A stretch of 22,177 nt of DNA from Atopobium sp. GTDB lineage: Bacteria; Actinomycetota; Coriobacteriia; Coriobacteriales; Atopobiaceae. The translations under genes were made by a program, and so were the position numbers. Shown piece by piece: positions 14,788 to 21,875 of the stretch. Numbering within the stretch: the stretch's first letter is position 1; each line of letters opens with the position of its first letter. The notes under the pieces were generated by a model, which saw only the letters and a program-made list of their open reading frames with translations, searched no databases and was not told the origin of the DNA. The DNA lies in assembly GCA_015259105.1 (NCBI GenBank), contig JABZGZ010000012.1, positions 1-22,177 on the forward strand, written 5' to 3'.

Positions 14788-14877
14788 TGGTGTCGGAGGC
14801 GGGACTTGAACCCGCACAACCGTTAGTAGGTCACTAGCACCTCAAGCTAGCGCGTCTGCCAATTCCGCCACTCCGAC
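14788..14877 (-). tRNA. tRNA-Leu (GAG)
   Basis: The 90-base class II tRNA has acceptor GTCGGAG with CTCCGAC, anticodon loop TTGAGGT (GAG) in stem CTAGC/GCTAG, a long variable arm, T loop TTCAAGT, and an encoded ACCA end. Confidence 0.96.
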
Positions 14878-14883
14878 TTGCTT

Positions 14884-14902
14884 TGCAGCGAGGGATATAC
14901 TA
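14884..14902 (-). promoter_or_regulatory. tRNA-Leu promoter -10 and conserved start region
   Basis: On the minus strand TAGTAT (14897-14902) overlaps TATATCCCTCGCTGCA (14884-14899), which matches the tRNA-Val start region in 15 of 16 bases. The -35 is weak. Between this and the oppA stop lies an AT-rich inverted repeat (14921-14931 with 14941-14951) lacking a T-run. Confidence 0.45.
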
Positions 14903-14984
14903 ACACATCTTCAAGCAACATTTGAGAGAAAATTTAAAACTTTTTCTCAAAAGAACTTTGCGAGAAGACCGCCTTATCCCTTGC

Positions 14985-16748
14985 TTACTTCTGCCAACCA
15001 ACAATGGTTGCAGGTACGCTCTGGAAGAGTGATGGACCAAAGTTGGCAAGACCCTTCTTAACAACGTAGCAGTCTGGACCAGTGTAGATAGGAAGATATG
15101 CGTAAGTCTGCATCATCTTCTTCTCTGCCTCATTCATGAGCTTCATGCGCTCATCAAAGTCCTTGGTAGAGACAACCTTTGCAAACATCTCGTCGGTCTC
15201 TGCAGAACCCTGCTGACCAAAGTTGGATCCAGACTCAGAACCATAGAGCTGGCCACCGTTGTTGTAAGAAGTTGAGCTACCAACCCAACCAAAGAGGCAG
15301 ACATCCCAAGAGCCAGAGGTAAGAACATCAGAGAACTCAGAAGATGGGTGAGAATCAAGGGTAAGATTAATGCCTGCGTCCTTGCACATCTTCTGGATTG
15401 CAGCAGCACGGTTCTTAACAGTAGTACCGTCACCGAACAGTGTGTAAGCAAAGGTTACCTGCTGGCCATCCTTCTCATAGTAATCGCCGTTAAGCTTGTA
15501 GCCTGCATCCTCAAGGGTCTTCTTAGCAGCGGCCTTGCGCTCGTCAACAGACTTGAGGTTCTTGAGATCGTCTGGGAGGTTGTTGTCATAGCCGGCTGCC
15601 CAGTAAGGCCAAAGCATGGAGCCTGGTGCGTCCTCTTTCCAGTTAACACCCTGGAAGACGATAGAAACGATAGTTGCAGGGTCAACGACCTGGCAGAATG
15701 CCTTACGAACTGCAACATCCTGAAGAACGCCGCGAGTAGAGTTGATCTCGATAACAGCAATAGACATACCAAGACCACGACGAATCTGTGCCTTATCACC
15801 AAGACCGGTGAAGTTAGAGAGAAGCTCAGCAGAACCAGATACGGAAGAACCAGTAGTGTCAGTCTCTTCGTTCTTGAATGCGTTAATGGAAGCCTGGGTA
15901 TCCATCTGCTTGTAGACAAGGGTATCAAGCTTAGGAGCGTCACCCCACCACTTTGGATTTGGCTTGAAGGTTACAGCAGAGTCATCGAAAGAATCAACAA
16001 TATAAGGACCAGAACCAAGCTCGTTGTGTGGCTCATTGTTGTAACCATTGTTGAAGAAGTCTGGATCCTGAAGCTTTGGGTGCAGAGCATAGCTCAAGAT
16101 GCTCTCGATTGGATAGACTGGCTCCTTCATGGTAATAACAGCGGTCTTAGCAGTATCACCCTGCTCAACAGACTCATACTTGTCATAACCATCAGTTGAA
16201 GAAACCGCAAACTTTTTATTCTGACCACACATAGTGATGAATGCAGTCTGAATTGCGGTCCAATCAATAGCGGTACCATCGTTGAAGGTGGCCTGATCAG
16301 TGAAGGTCAGGGTAGCAACCTGCTTGCCGTCCTTCTCCTCTACCTTGAATTCCTTGATGTAATCCTTGTTTGGCTCAAACTTATCGCCATCAGCATTGTT
16401 AAGGAACAGGTCACGAGGGTTGATAAGACCGTGAAGGATGTTCATGTAAGAGGTATTACCAGCAAGTTGGTAGTAATTCCACTGTGGACCAATCTCGTTG
16501 ATTGGCTGAGTCAGAGTACCGCCATCCTTAACCTCATCACGAGACTTAGGATTGTTGTACGTCTTGCCCTTCTCTGGAAGTGGAAGCTGATCCAGAGGAG
16601 TGTTTGCAGGAGAGCCGTCCTGTGGCTCAGTACCAGTGGTGGTAGTGCCGCCCTGAGGATTTGATGGAGCACAACCAGCAAGGCCAAGGCCTGCGGCGGT
16701 GATACCAGTCAGAGCAAAGAACGAACGACGGGAAAAACTGTCAGCCAT
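14985..16748 (-). CDS. oppA: Oligopeptide ABC transporter substrate-binding lipoprotein
   Basis: The 587-residue protein has a signal peptide with a twin-arginine motif (SRRSFF, residues 6-11) and lipobox LAGC with the lipidated Cys at 26. The mature part starts with a Gly/Thr/Pro-rich linker and continues as a family 5 extracellular solute-binding domain typical of peptide transporters, ending in VPATIVGWQK. The twin-arginine pair suggests export in folded form by Tat followed by lipid attachment. ATG 16748 is chosen because GGTGATC, complementary to the 16S 3' end, precedes it; the in-frame ATG at 16760 has no such site. It lies downstream of oppDF but is separated by a terminator and has its own promoter, which would let the binding protein be made in excess. 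Confidence 0.9.
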   Translation of the reverse strand: MADSFSRRSFFALTGITAAGLGLAGCAPSNPQGGTTTTGTEPQDGSPANTPLDQLPLPEKGKTYNNPKSRDEVKDGGTLTQPINEIGPQWNYYQLAGNTSYMNILHGLINPRDLFLNNADGDKFEPNKDYIKEFKVEEKDGKQVATLTFTDQATFNDGTAIDWTAIQTAFITMCGQNKKFAVSSTDGYDKYESVEQGDTAKTAVITMKEPVYPIESILSYALHPKLQDPDFFNNGYNNEPHNELGSGPYIVDSFDDSAVTFKPNPKWWGDAPKLDTLVYKQMDTQASINAFKNEETDTTGSSVSGSAELLSNFTGLGDKAQIRRGLGMSIAVIEINSTRGVLQDVAVRKAFCQVVDPATIVSIVFQGVNWKEDAPGSMLWPYWAAGYDNNLPDDLKNLKSVDERKAAAKKTLEDAGYKLNGDYYEKDGQQVTFAYTLFGDGTTVKNRAAAIQKMCKDAGINLTLDSHPSSEFSDVLTSGSWDVCLFGWVGSSTSYNNGGQLYGSESGSNFGQQGSAETDEMFAKVVSTKDFDERMKLMNEAEKKMMQTYAYLPIYTGPDCYVVKKGLANFGPSLFQSVPATIVGWQK

Positions 16749-16789
16749 ATGATCACCCATTTCGTTAAAGGCCTACAGATATTCACTTA

Positions 16790-16818
16790 ACTATACGAAA
16801 TTGCCTGAAAATACTCCA
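16790..16818 (-). promoter_or_regulatory. oppA promoter
   Basis: On the minus strand -10 TATAGT (16790-16795) with a weak -35 TGGAGT 17 bases upstream. The spacer holds TTTTCAGGCAA (16801-16811), which matches the end of unit 3 of the array at 11059-11353. Confidence 0.4.
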
Positions 16819-16865
16819 TAGCAGAAACATTCCCGTAACAACCTCGTTCATTATTTGTAACAAAG

Positions 16866-16897
16866 AAAACCCGCACCTAGTTTTAAGTGCGGGTTTT
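16866..16897 (-). terminator. Terminator of the oppBCDF transcript
   Basis: AAAACCCGCAC with GTGCGGGTTTT forms a perfect 11-bp stem and a 10-base loop; on the minus strand it continues CTTTG. It starts 22 bases past the oppDF stop. Confidence 0.85.
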
Positions 16898-16919
16898 CAG
16901 AAAATTTATTGAATCTTTG

Positions 16920-18956
16920 TTACTCGTTAGAGATGTGAGTAGCAGGAACCAGCTTACCATCCTGATAAATCATGCGCTCACGAGTACGCTCAATCTTTGG
17001 ATCAGGGATTGGAATAGCCGAGAGAAGCGCCTTAGTGTAAGGATCTTGTGGGTTAGTAAAGACGTCTTCCGTCTCACCGTACTCAACAATCTTGCCCAGG
17101 TGCATAACAGCAACCGTGTCAGAAATATGACGAATAACAGCAAGATCGTGAGCAACAAAGAGATAAGAAATCTTCAACTGAACCTGAAGGTCCTCAAGAA
17201 GGTTAATAATACCTGCCTGAATGGAAACATCCAGAGATGCAATTGGCTCATCCAAGAGAAGAATCTTTGGACTTGTTGCAAGAGCACGAGCAATAGCAAT
17301 ACGCTGACGCTGACCACCAGAGAACTGAGATGGGAAGCGGTCAACATAGTCTGGGTTGATGCCAACCAGACGCATGAGCTCGCCAATACGAGTATTAATA
17401 TCCTCTTTGTTCCAACCCTGGGCCTGGAGTGGCTCAGCCAAAACGTCATAGACAGGCATACGTGGGTCCAGAGAACTCATTGGATCTTGGAAGATAACCT
17501 GAAGATCTTTACGAAGCTCTCTACGCTGTGCAGCGTTCTTAAGCTCAGCAACATCTTTACCAAGGACCGTAATACGACCATCCTCAGGCTTCAGCAAATC
17601 CATAATCTGCATCAGAGTTGTTGACTTACCAGAACCGGACTCACCAACAAGCGCAAGGGTTTCTCCCTCATGGATCTCAAAGCTTGCACGGTCAACTGCA
17701 GTCATAGTGCCCTTGCTGCGTCTAATAAAGCCCTTACCCTGAACAGGGAATGTCTTGGTAAGATTCTCAACCTTGAGTACAACAGGACGCTCATTACGAG
17801 GGACATCAACCCACTTTGGAAGGATTGGCTCAAAGTCTGGATACACCTCAGCGTAAGTAAGGTTCTTCTCGCAAATCTCCTGAAGGTGGTGGCAAGATGC
17901 CAGGTGGCCCTCAGCAGCATTTGCAGGAAGCAGCACTGGCTCTTTCTTGGAGCATTCCTCGGTAGCCATAGGACAACGTGGGTTAAATGGACAACCAGTT
18001 GGAATAGCAGCAAGTGATGGTGGATTACCCTTAATAGGAACAAGCCTATGCTCTGCCTGAAGGTGAGGTTTTGGAACAGCACCCAGAAGGCCCATGGTAT
18101 AAGGATGGCGAGGCTCAGCAAAAAGCGTATCAACACTTGCGCGCTCTACGCCACGGCCTGCATACATAACCATAATGTCATCAGCGGTACCAGCAACAAC
18201 ACCAAGGTCGTGAGTAATCAGAACAACAGCCGCACCGGTCTCTTTCTGTGCAACCTTCAAGACGTCAAGAATCTGAGCCTGAATAGTTACGTCAAGAGCG
18301 GTGGTTGGCTCGTCTGCAATGATGATGTCAGGATTGTTTGCAATAGCAATTGCAATAACAACACGCTGACGCATACCACCAGAGAACTCATGTGGGAAAG
18401 AATCCAGACGATTCTCTGGATCAGTAATACCAACAATGGAGAGAAGCTCAATACAACGCTTACGAACGTCTGACCTGCTCATATGAGGATTATGGGTAAG
18501 CAGAGCCTCTGCAAGCTGATCTCCAATAGAGAACATTGGAGTCAAAGCAGACAGTGGATCCTGGAAAATCATAGAAATCTTAGTACCACGAAGCTTTGAC
18601 ATCTCTTCGTCAGTCTTACCAATGAGCTCCTCGTCACCAAGCTTAATAGAGCCAGTAACGTGAGCGTTGTCATCAAGCAGACCAATAAGAGACAGAGCAG
18701 TTACTGATTTACCAGAACCAGACTCACCTACGATACCAAGGGTACGGCCACCCCAGAGGTCAAAGTTAACACCGCGAACTGCGTCTACACGACCAGCCTC
18801 AGTATTAAAGGAAACCTTAAGGTTACGAACAGAAAGAACTGGATCTCCTGTTGGAGCACCCTTTGGACCGTTTGATTCAAGCAGCTCGTAGCGAAGGACA
18901 TCGTCCATCTCTACACTTCCCTGCTTTGTTGAAGTAGTAGTAGTAGTGTCAGACAT
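16920..18956 (-). CDS. Fused OppD-OppF peptide ABC transporter ATPase
   Basis: The 678-residue protein carries two complete ABC ATPase domains. First (about 40-300): Walker A GESGSGKS (77-84), signature FSGGMRQ (191-197), Walker B IIIADE (211-216), switch His in LITHDLG. Then the OppD-type C-terminal region with cysteines C322, C328, C335 and C355 (GCPFNPRCPMATEEC and SCHH), a pattern that can hold an Fe-S cluster in relatives. Second (about 392-655): Walker A near 438-445, FSGGQRQ (545-551), ILLLDE (565-570). It powers peptide import at the inner face of the membrane. Most peptide transporters have two separate genes for these domains. Its ATG overlaps the oppC stop by one base (TAATG), showing coupling. 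Confidence 0.93.
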   Translation of the reverse strand: MSDTTTTTSTKQGSVEMDDVLRYELLESNGPKGAPTGDPVLSVRNLKVSFNTEAGRVDAVRGVNFDLWGGRTLGIVGESGSGKSVTALSLIGLLDDNAHVTGSIKLGDEELIGKTDEEMSKLRGTKISMIFQDPLSALTPMFSIGDQLAEALLTHNPHMSRSDVRKRCIELLSIVGITDPENRLDSFPHEFSGGMRQRVVIAIAIANNPDIIIADEPTTALDVTIQAQILDVLKVAQKETGAAVVLITHDLGVVAGTADDIMVMYAGRGVERASVDTLFAEPRHPYTMGLLGAVPKPHLQAEHRLVPIKGNPPSLAAIPTGCPFNPRCPMATEECSKKEPVLLPANAAEGHLASCHHLQEICEKNLTYAEVYPDFEPILPKWVDVPRNERPVVLKVENLTKTFPVQGKGFIRRSKGTMTAVDRASFEIHEGETLALVGESGSGKSTTLMQIMDLLKPEDGRITVLGKDVAELKNAAQRRELRKDLQVIFQDPMSSLDPRMPVYDVLAEPLQAQGWNKEDINTRIGELMRLVGINPDYVDRFPSQFSGGQRQRIAIARALATSPKILLLDEPIASLDVSIQAGIINLLEDLQVQLKISYLFVAHDLAVIRHISDTVAVMHLGKIVEYGETEDVFTNPQDPYTKALLSAIPIPDPKIERTRERMIYQDGKLVPATHISNE

Positions 18957-20023
18957 TATGCACGCTCCGTAGTTTCTTCAGAAACGATGCTACCCTCAAG
19001 ATCACCAAGCTGAGCGTCATCCTTGGAAGAATCCTCTTCCTGATCTTTGACGCTACCAGCAGCGCGTGAATAAGGGTCAAAGGCATCGCGAAGGCCATCG
19101 CCGATGAGCTGCAGGCCAACACAAACAACAATCAGAAATGCCGATGGAATCAGAATCATCCATGGAGTAGTAAGCATTGCAGAAGAACCAGCACTCAGAA
19201 GGTAACCAAGAGAAGTATCTGGTGCCTTAATACCAAGGCCCAAGAAGCTGAATGCAGTCTCAGAGTTAACGCCGCCAATAACAGCCAAGACCAAGTCAAT
19301 AATAAGAATTGAACCAAGGTTTGGAATAAGGTGGCGAACAATGATGGTAAATGGTGGAACACCCATGTACTTAGCAGCCTTGACGTAATCTCTCTCACGC
19401 AAAGACAGAGCCATGGTGCGGATAGTACGCGCGCGGCCAATCCAACCAAAAGCAGTCAGACCAAAGATAAGCATGAGCCAACCAGACTCACCACCTGCTG
19501 CACGAACAATCATAGCAACCAGCAAGAAGCTAGGAATGACCATGAGCATATCAAGAAGCCACATACCAATCTTCTCTGGAATACCACGGACATAGGCAAT
19601 GGCAGTACCAATAATTGCAGAAATGATAGTGGTCAAGATTGCGTAGCTGATACCAATGGTCAAAGAACGACCAAGACCATGGACAACGCAAGCATACAGG
19701 TCGATACCAGCACCATCAGTACCAAACCAATGCTTTGCATTAGGAGCCATGTTAATTGCAGTAAAGTCAGCATCTGTGTAATTAAATGGGGTGGCATATG
19801 GTCCAAAAATTGCAATAAGAACCATAATTCCAAGAATAATCAAACCGATTACTGCAGAACGCTGGCGGAAGAAACGCCTTGCAATCAGGCCAGCATAGCT
19901 AATTCTTTTAACTTCTTTGTTGTCAGACTTAGCATCTGCCTGAAGCTCACGCTCGGCGTTAGTAAGACCTGCATCAATGGAGACGTTTTTCTCGTCTTTA
20001 TTCTGAAGCTCTTCTTTAGACAT
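18956..20023 (-). CDS. oppC: Peptide ABC transporter permease OppC
   Basis: The 355-residue protein has a polar N-terminal stretch of about 45 residues, one transmembrane helix (SAVIGLIILGIMVLIAIF), a periplasmic-type loop with HWFGTDGAGID, then five more helices. The EAA loop DYVKAAKYMGVPPFTIIVRH contacts the ATPase. SYLLSAG-type text near the end is typical of OppC/DppC. A polar, acidic C-terminal tail of about 45 residues (KDQEEDSSKDDAQ) is longer than usual. It starts 10 bases after the oppB stop and overlaps oppDF by one base. Confidence 0.94.
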   Translation of the reverse strand: MSKEELQNKDEKNVSIDAGLTNAERELQADAKSDNKEVKRISYAGLIARRFFRQRSAVIGLIILGIMVLIAIFGPYATPFNYTDADFTAINMAPNAKHWFGTDGAGIDLYACVVHGLGRSLTIGISYAILTTIISAIIGTAIAYVRGIPEKIGMWLLDMLMVIPSFLLVAMIVRAAGGESGWLMLIFGLTAFGWIGRARTIRTMALSLRERDYVKAAKYMGVPPFTIIVRHLIPNLGSILIIDLVLAVIGGVNSETAFSFLGLGIKAPDTSLGYLLSAGSSAMLTTPWMILIPSAFLIVVCVGLQLIGDGLRDAFDPYSRAAGSVKDQEEDSSKDDAQLGDLEGSIVSEETTERA

Positions 20024-20033
20024 GTCCGCCTCC

Positions 20034-21026
20034 TTAGCTCATCTTAATTCGTGGATCAAGAGCAGCAGCAAAGAGGTCAGCCAGAAGAGCGCCAACAAGA
20101 GTCATTGCGCCAGAAAATGCTGCAACTGCAACTGCACCGTGAATATTGTTGTTGTTAATACAGTTAATGAAGTACTCACCAAGACCGTGAATTGCAAAGA
20201 CCTTCTCGGTCATAACAGCACCGGTAAAGATACCTGCAAGAGAGAAAGCAACTGAAACAGCAGTTGGAATCAAAGAAACACGAAGAGCGTGCTTACGAAT
20301 TGCCTTCTTACGAGTGAGGCCCTTAGCGCGAGCAGTACGAACGTAGTCTGCGTGCATCTCGTCAAGCAGGTAGGTGCGTTGAGATAGGTGGTAACCAACG
20401 GAGCTTACGATAGTAAGAACAATGGTTGGAAGAATAATGTGCTGGAGGAAGTCAATGAGCCAAGTGAAGAAATTTCCGGTATCTCCACTAGAAAGATCGG
20501 TTACGTAGAAAATACGAGAACCGGCACGTGCGTTAATCTCAATTGCCGCAAAAACAATCAAGATTGCCATAACAACAGTTGGAATAACCAGAAGAATCGA
20601 AGCAACGCCACTTAAGAAGCGATCCTGCCACTGATACTGACGCTGAGCGGTATAAACACCCAAGCTGACGCCAATAACAACAGACAGAATAGTTGCTGGA
20701 GTCATGAGCAGAATAGAAGCCATAAACTTAGAGCTCATCTCTCGGTTAACATTATCGCCTGTTGGGGTCATGCCAAAGTCAAACTTGGTAAGCAGATTGG
20801 TAATCCAGACCTGATAACGCTCAATAACTGGAGTCTTATCATTCAGATTAGTCCTATACAGGTTTTCCTCAATAGACTCCTGTGGAGGACGTGGAGTACG
20901 CTGCTCAAAGTTGGAGCGTGGGTTCATAAACGATGATGCGAGGAAGAATGTGAGCGAAGTTGCAACAAAAATCATCACAATGTAGCTCAAAATCCTCTTT
21001 GTAACGTACCAAACAAACCGTGCCAT
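20034..21026 (-). CDS. oppB: Peptide ABC transporter permease OppB
   Basis: The 330-residue protein begins with the typical OppB helix (RILSYIVMIFVATSLTFFL). The external segment of about 65 residues has NLYRTN and the DFGMT element. The EAA loop is DYVRTARAKGLTRKKAIRKH, and the family ending DPRIKMS is present. It is the first gene of the transporter operon. GAGGAG lies about six bases before ATG 21026, and a perfect 8-bp inverted repeat sits just upstream of that. Confidence 0.95.
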   Translation of the reverse strand: MARFVWYVTKRILSYIVMIFVATSLTFFLASSFMNPRSNFEQRTPRPPQESIEENLYRTNLNDKTPVIERYQVWITNLLTKFDFGMTPTGDNVNREMSSKFMASILLMTPATILSVVIGVSLGVYTAQRQYQWQDRFLSGVASILLVIPTVVMAILIVFAAIEINARAGSRIFYVTDLSSGDTGNFFTWLIDFLQHIILPTIVLTIVSSVGYHLSQRTYLLDEMHADYVRTARAKGLTRKKAIRKHALRVSLIPTAVSVAFSLAGIFTGAVMTEKVFAIHGLGEYFINCINNNNIHGAVAVAAFSGAMTLVGALLADLFAAALDPRIKMS

Positions 21027-21046
21027 TGACTCTCCTCACCGCCTTG

Positions 21047-21067
21047 CGCTTATCCACCTGATAAGCG
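21047..21067. promoter_or_regulatory. Inverted repeat in the oppB leader
   Basis: CGCTTATC-CACCT-GATAAGCG is a perfect 8-bp inverted repeat about 20 bases before the oppB ATG. The half-site GATAAGC also occurs in the oppB promoter spacer at 21146-21152. It could be an operator or an mRNA hairpin near the ribosome binding site. Confidence 0.5.
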
Positions 21068-21134
21068 AGGTTTTCTCGGTATGGCAACCTAGCATTCCTA
21101 CAACAAACATGCCGTGAATACACAGCAAAGTGCA

Positions 21135-21164
21135 ATTTTACCATGGATAAGCTGCTTAACCCAA
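21135..21164 (-). promoter_or_regulatory. oppB operon promoter
   Basis: On the minus strand -35 TTGGGT (21159-21164), an 18-base spacer containing GGATAAGC on the plus strand, and -10 TAAAAT (21135-21140). A 15-bp palindrome, ATATCT-CTT-AGATAT, lies just upstream at 21167-21181. The rest of the gap to 21397 is AT-rich with no gene I can support. Confidence 0.45.
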
Positions 21165-21397
21165 AAATATCTCTTAGATATCCAAGATTATGCATACCAA
21201 TCCCAGTAAAACGTATCCACATATAATGACTGTTAAAGTCCAGCGTACAGGTCACAATCAAATTTGTTTACATATGAGAAACGTTATTGAAAATTCTGTT
21301 AAGAAGTAAAAGAAAACTACTATCTGTCGCGCCCGGCCTTTTTGCCGTTATTCTCAATAGCAAATTTTCGCATACTCCGCAGACTACGAATAAAAAA

Positions 21398-21423
21398 TGC
21401 CGAGAAACTCGGGTTTCTCGGCA
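21398..21423 (-). terminator. Terminator of secG
   Basis: TGCCGAGAAAC-TCGG-GTTTCTCGGCA is a perfect 11-bp stem with a four-base loop, followed on the minus strand by TTTTTTATTCG. It lies 26 bases past the secG stop. Like the terminator at 2260 it is an inverted pair of a relative of the over-represented word. Confidence 0.93.
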
Positions 21424-21449
21424 GGTAATTCAAATATGTAAGCGACTGC

Positions 21450-21701
21450 TTAGCCAATAGCGCCAACAGGGAACGTCAAAGCCATCACAATAGCGCAGAC
21501 TAAGAAAATGGTTGTAGTGATGACGGTAAGGCGATCGAGGTTCTTCTCCATAATGCCTGAACCAGCGCTTGCGTTATACATAGATGCAGCAATCATGTCA
21601 GAAACGCCGGTGCCCTTTCCGGAGTGTGCCAAAACAAGCAGCACCGTCAAAATGCCAGAAAGTACAAACAGCACTAAAAGAATTGTATTCAGAACGCCCA
21701 C
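21450..21701 (-). CDS. secG: Preprotein translocase subunit SecG
   Basis: The 83-residue protein has the SecG layout: helix 1 (about 4-25), a Gly-rich loop HSGKGTGVSDM with the ASAGSGIMEKNLDRLT stretch, and helix 2 (about 57-78). It is part of the SecYEG protein-export channel. The start is GTG at 21701 with GAGGGGG about six bases upstream. It follows tpiA on the same strand, a common arrangement in Gram-positive glycolytic operons, but a strong terminator separates the two here. Confidence 0.94.
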   Translation of the reverse strand: MGVLNTILLVLFVLSGILTVLLVLAHSGKGTGVSDMIAASMYNASAGSGIMEKNLDRLTVITTTIFLVCAIVMALTFPVGAIG

Positions 21702-21719
21702 GAGGTTCCCCCTCTTGCT

Positions 21720-21727
21720 GGCGAGAA
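21720..21727 (+). repeat. Copy of the word core GGCGAGAA in the secG leader
   Basis: GGCGAGAA lies on the plus strand 19 bases upstream of the secG start, next to its ribosome binding site on the other strand. Confidence 0.6.
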
Positions 21728-21768
21728 GATCCAGCCCTAGTTATTTTCACGTACAAGAGAAAAGAATA

Positions 21769-21802
21769 GCACACGCCACTCCCCTTTGGGAATGACGTGT
21801 GC
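21769..21802 (-). terminator. Terminator between tpiA and secG
   Basis: A 15-bp stem with two G-U pairs (GCACACGTCATTCCC with GGGAGTGGCGTGTGC) and a four-base loop is followed on the minus strand by TATTCTTTTC. Read-through would be needed for tpiA transcripts to reach secG. Confidence 0.85.
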
Positions 21803-21875
21803 CAAGTTGCAAAACAAACAAGAACTCAACAAATGAGCCAAGCGCCTCACCGGTGGTAAGGAGCTTTGTCAGAAT

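Noticed and set aside
14921..14951. AT-rich inverted repeat as oppA terminator
   Set aside because: The 11-bp stem is nearly all A-T and no T-run follows on the minus strand. It may have another role.
15348..17624. Long plus-strand open frames opposite oppA and oppDF
   Set aside because: They are antisense to genes with full family motifs and have low-complexity, non-protein-like sequence.
20905..21261. Minus-strand 118-residue open frame upstream of and overlapping oppB
   Set aside because: It overlaps oppB in another frame, crosses its promoter, and has Cys/His/Arg-rich sequence with no family resemblance.
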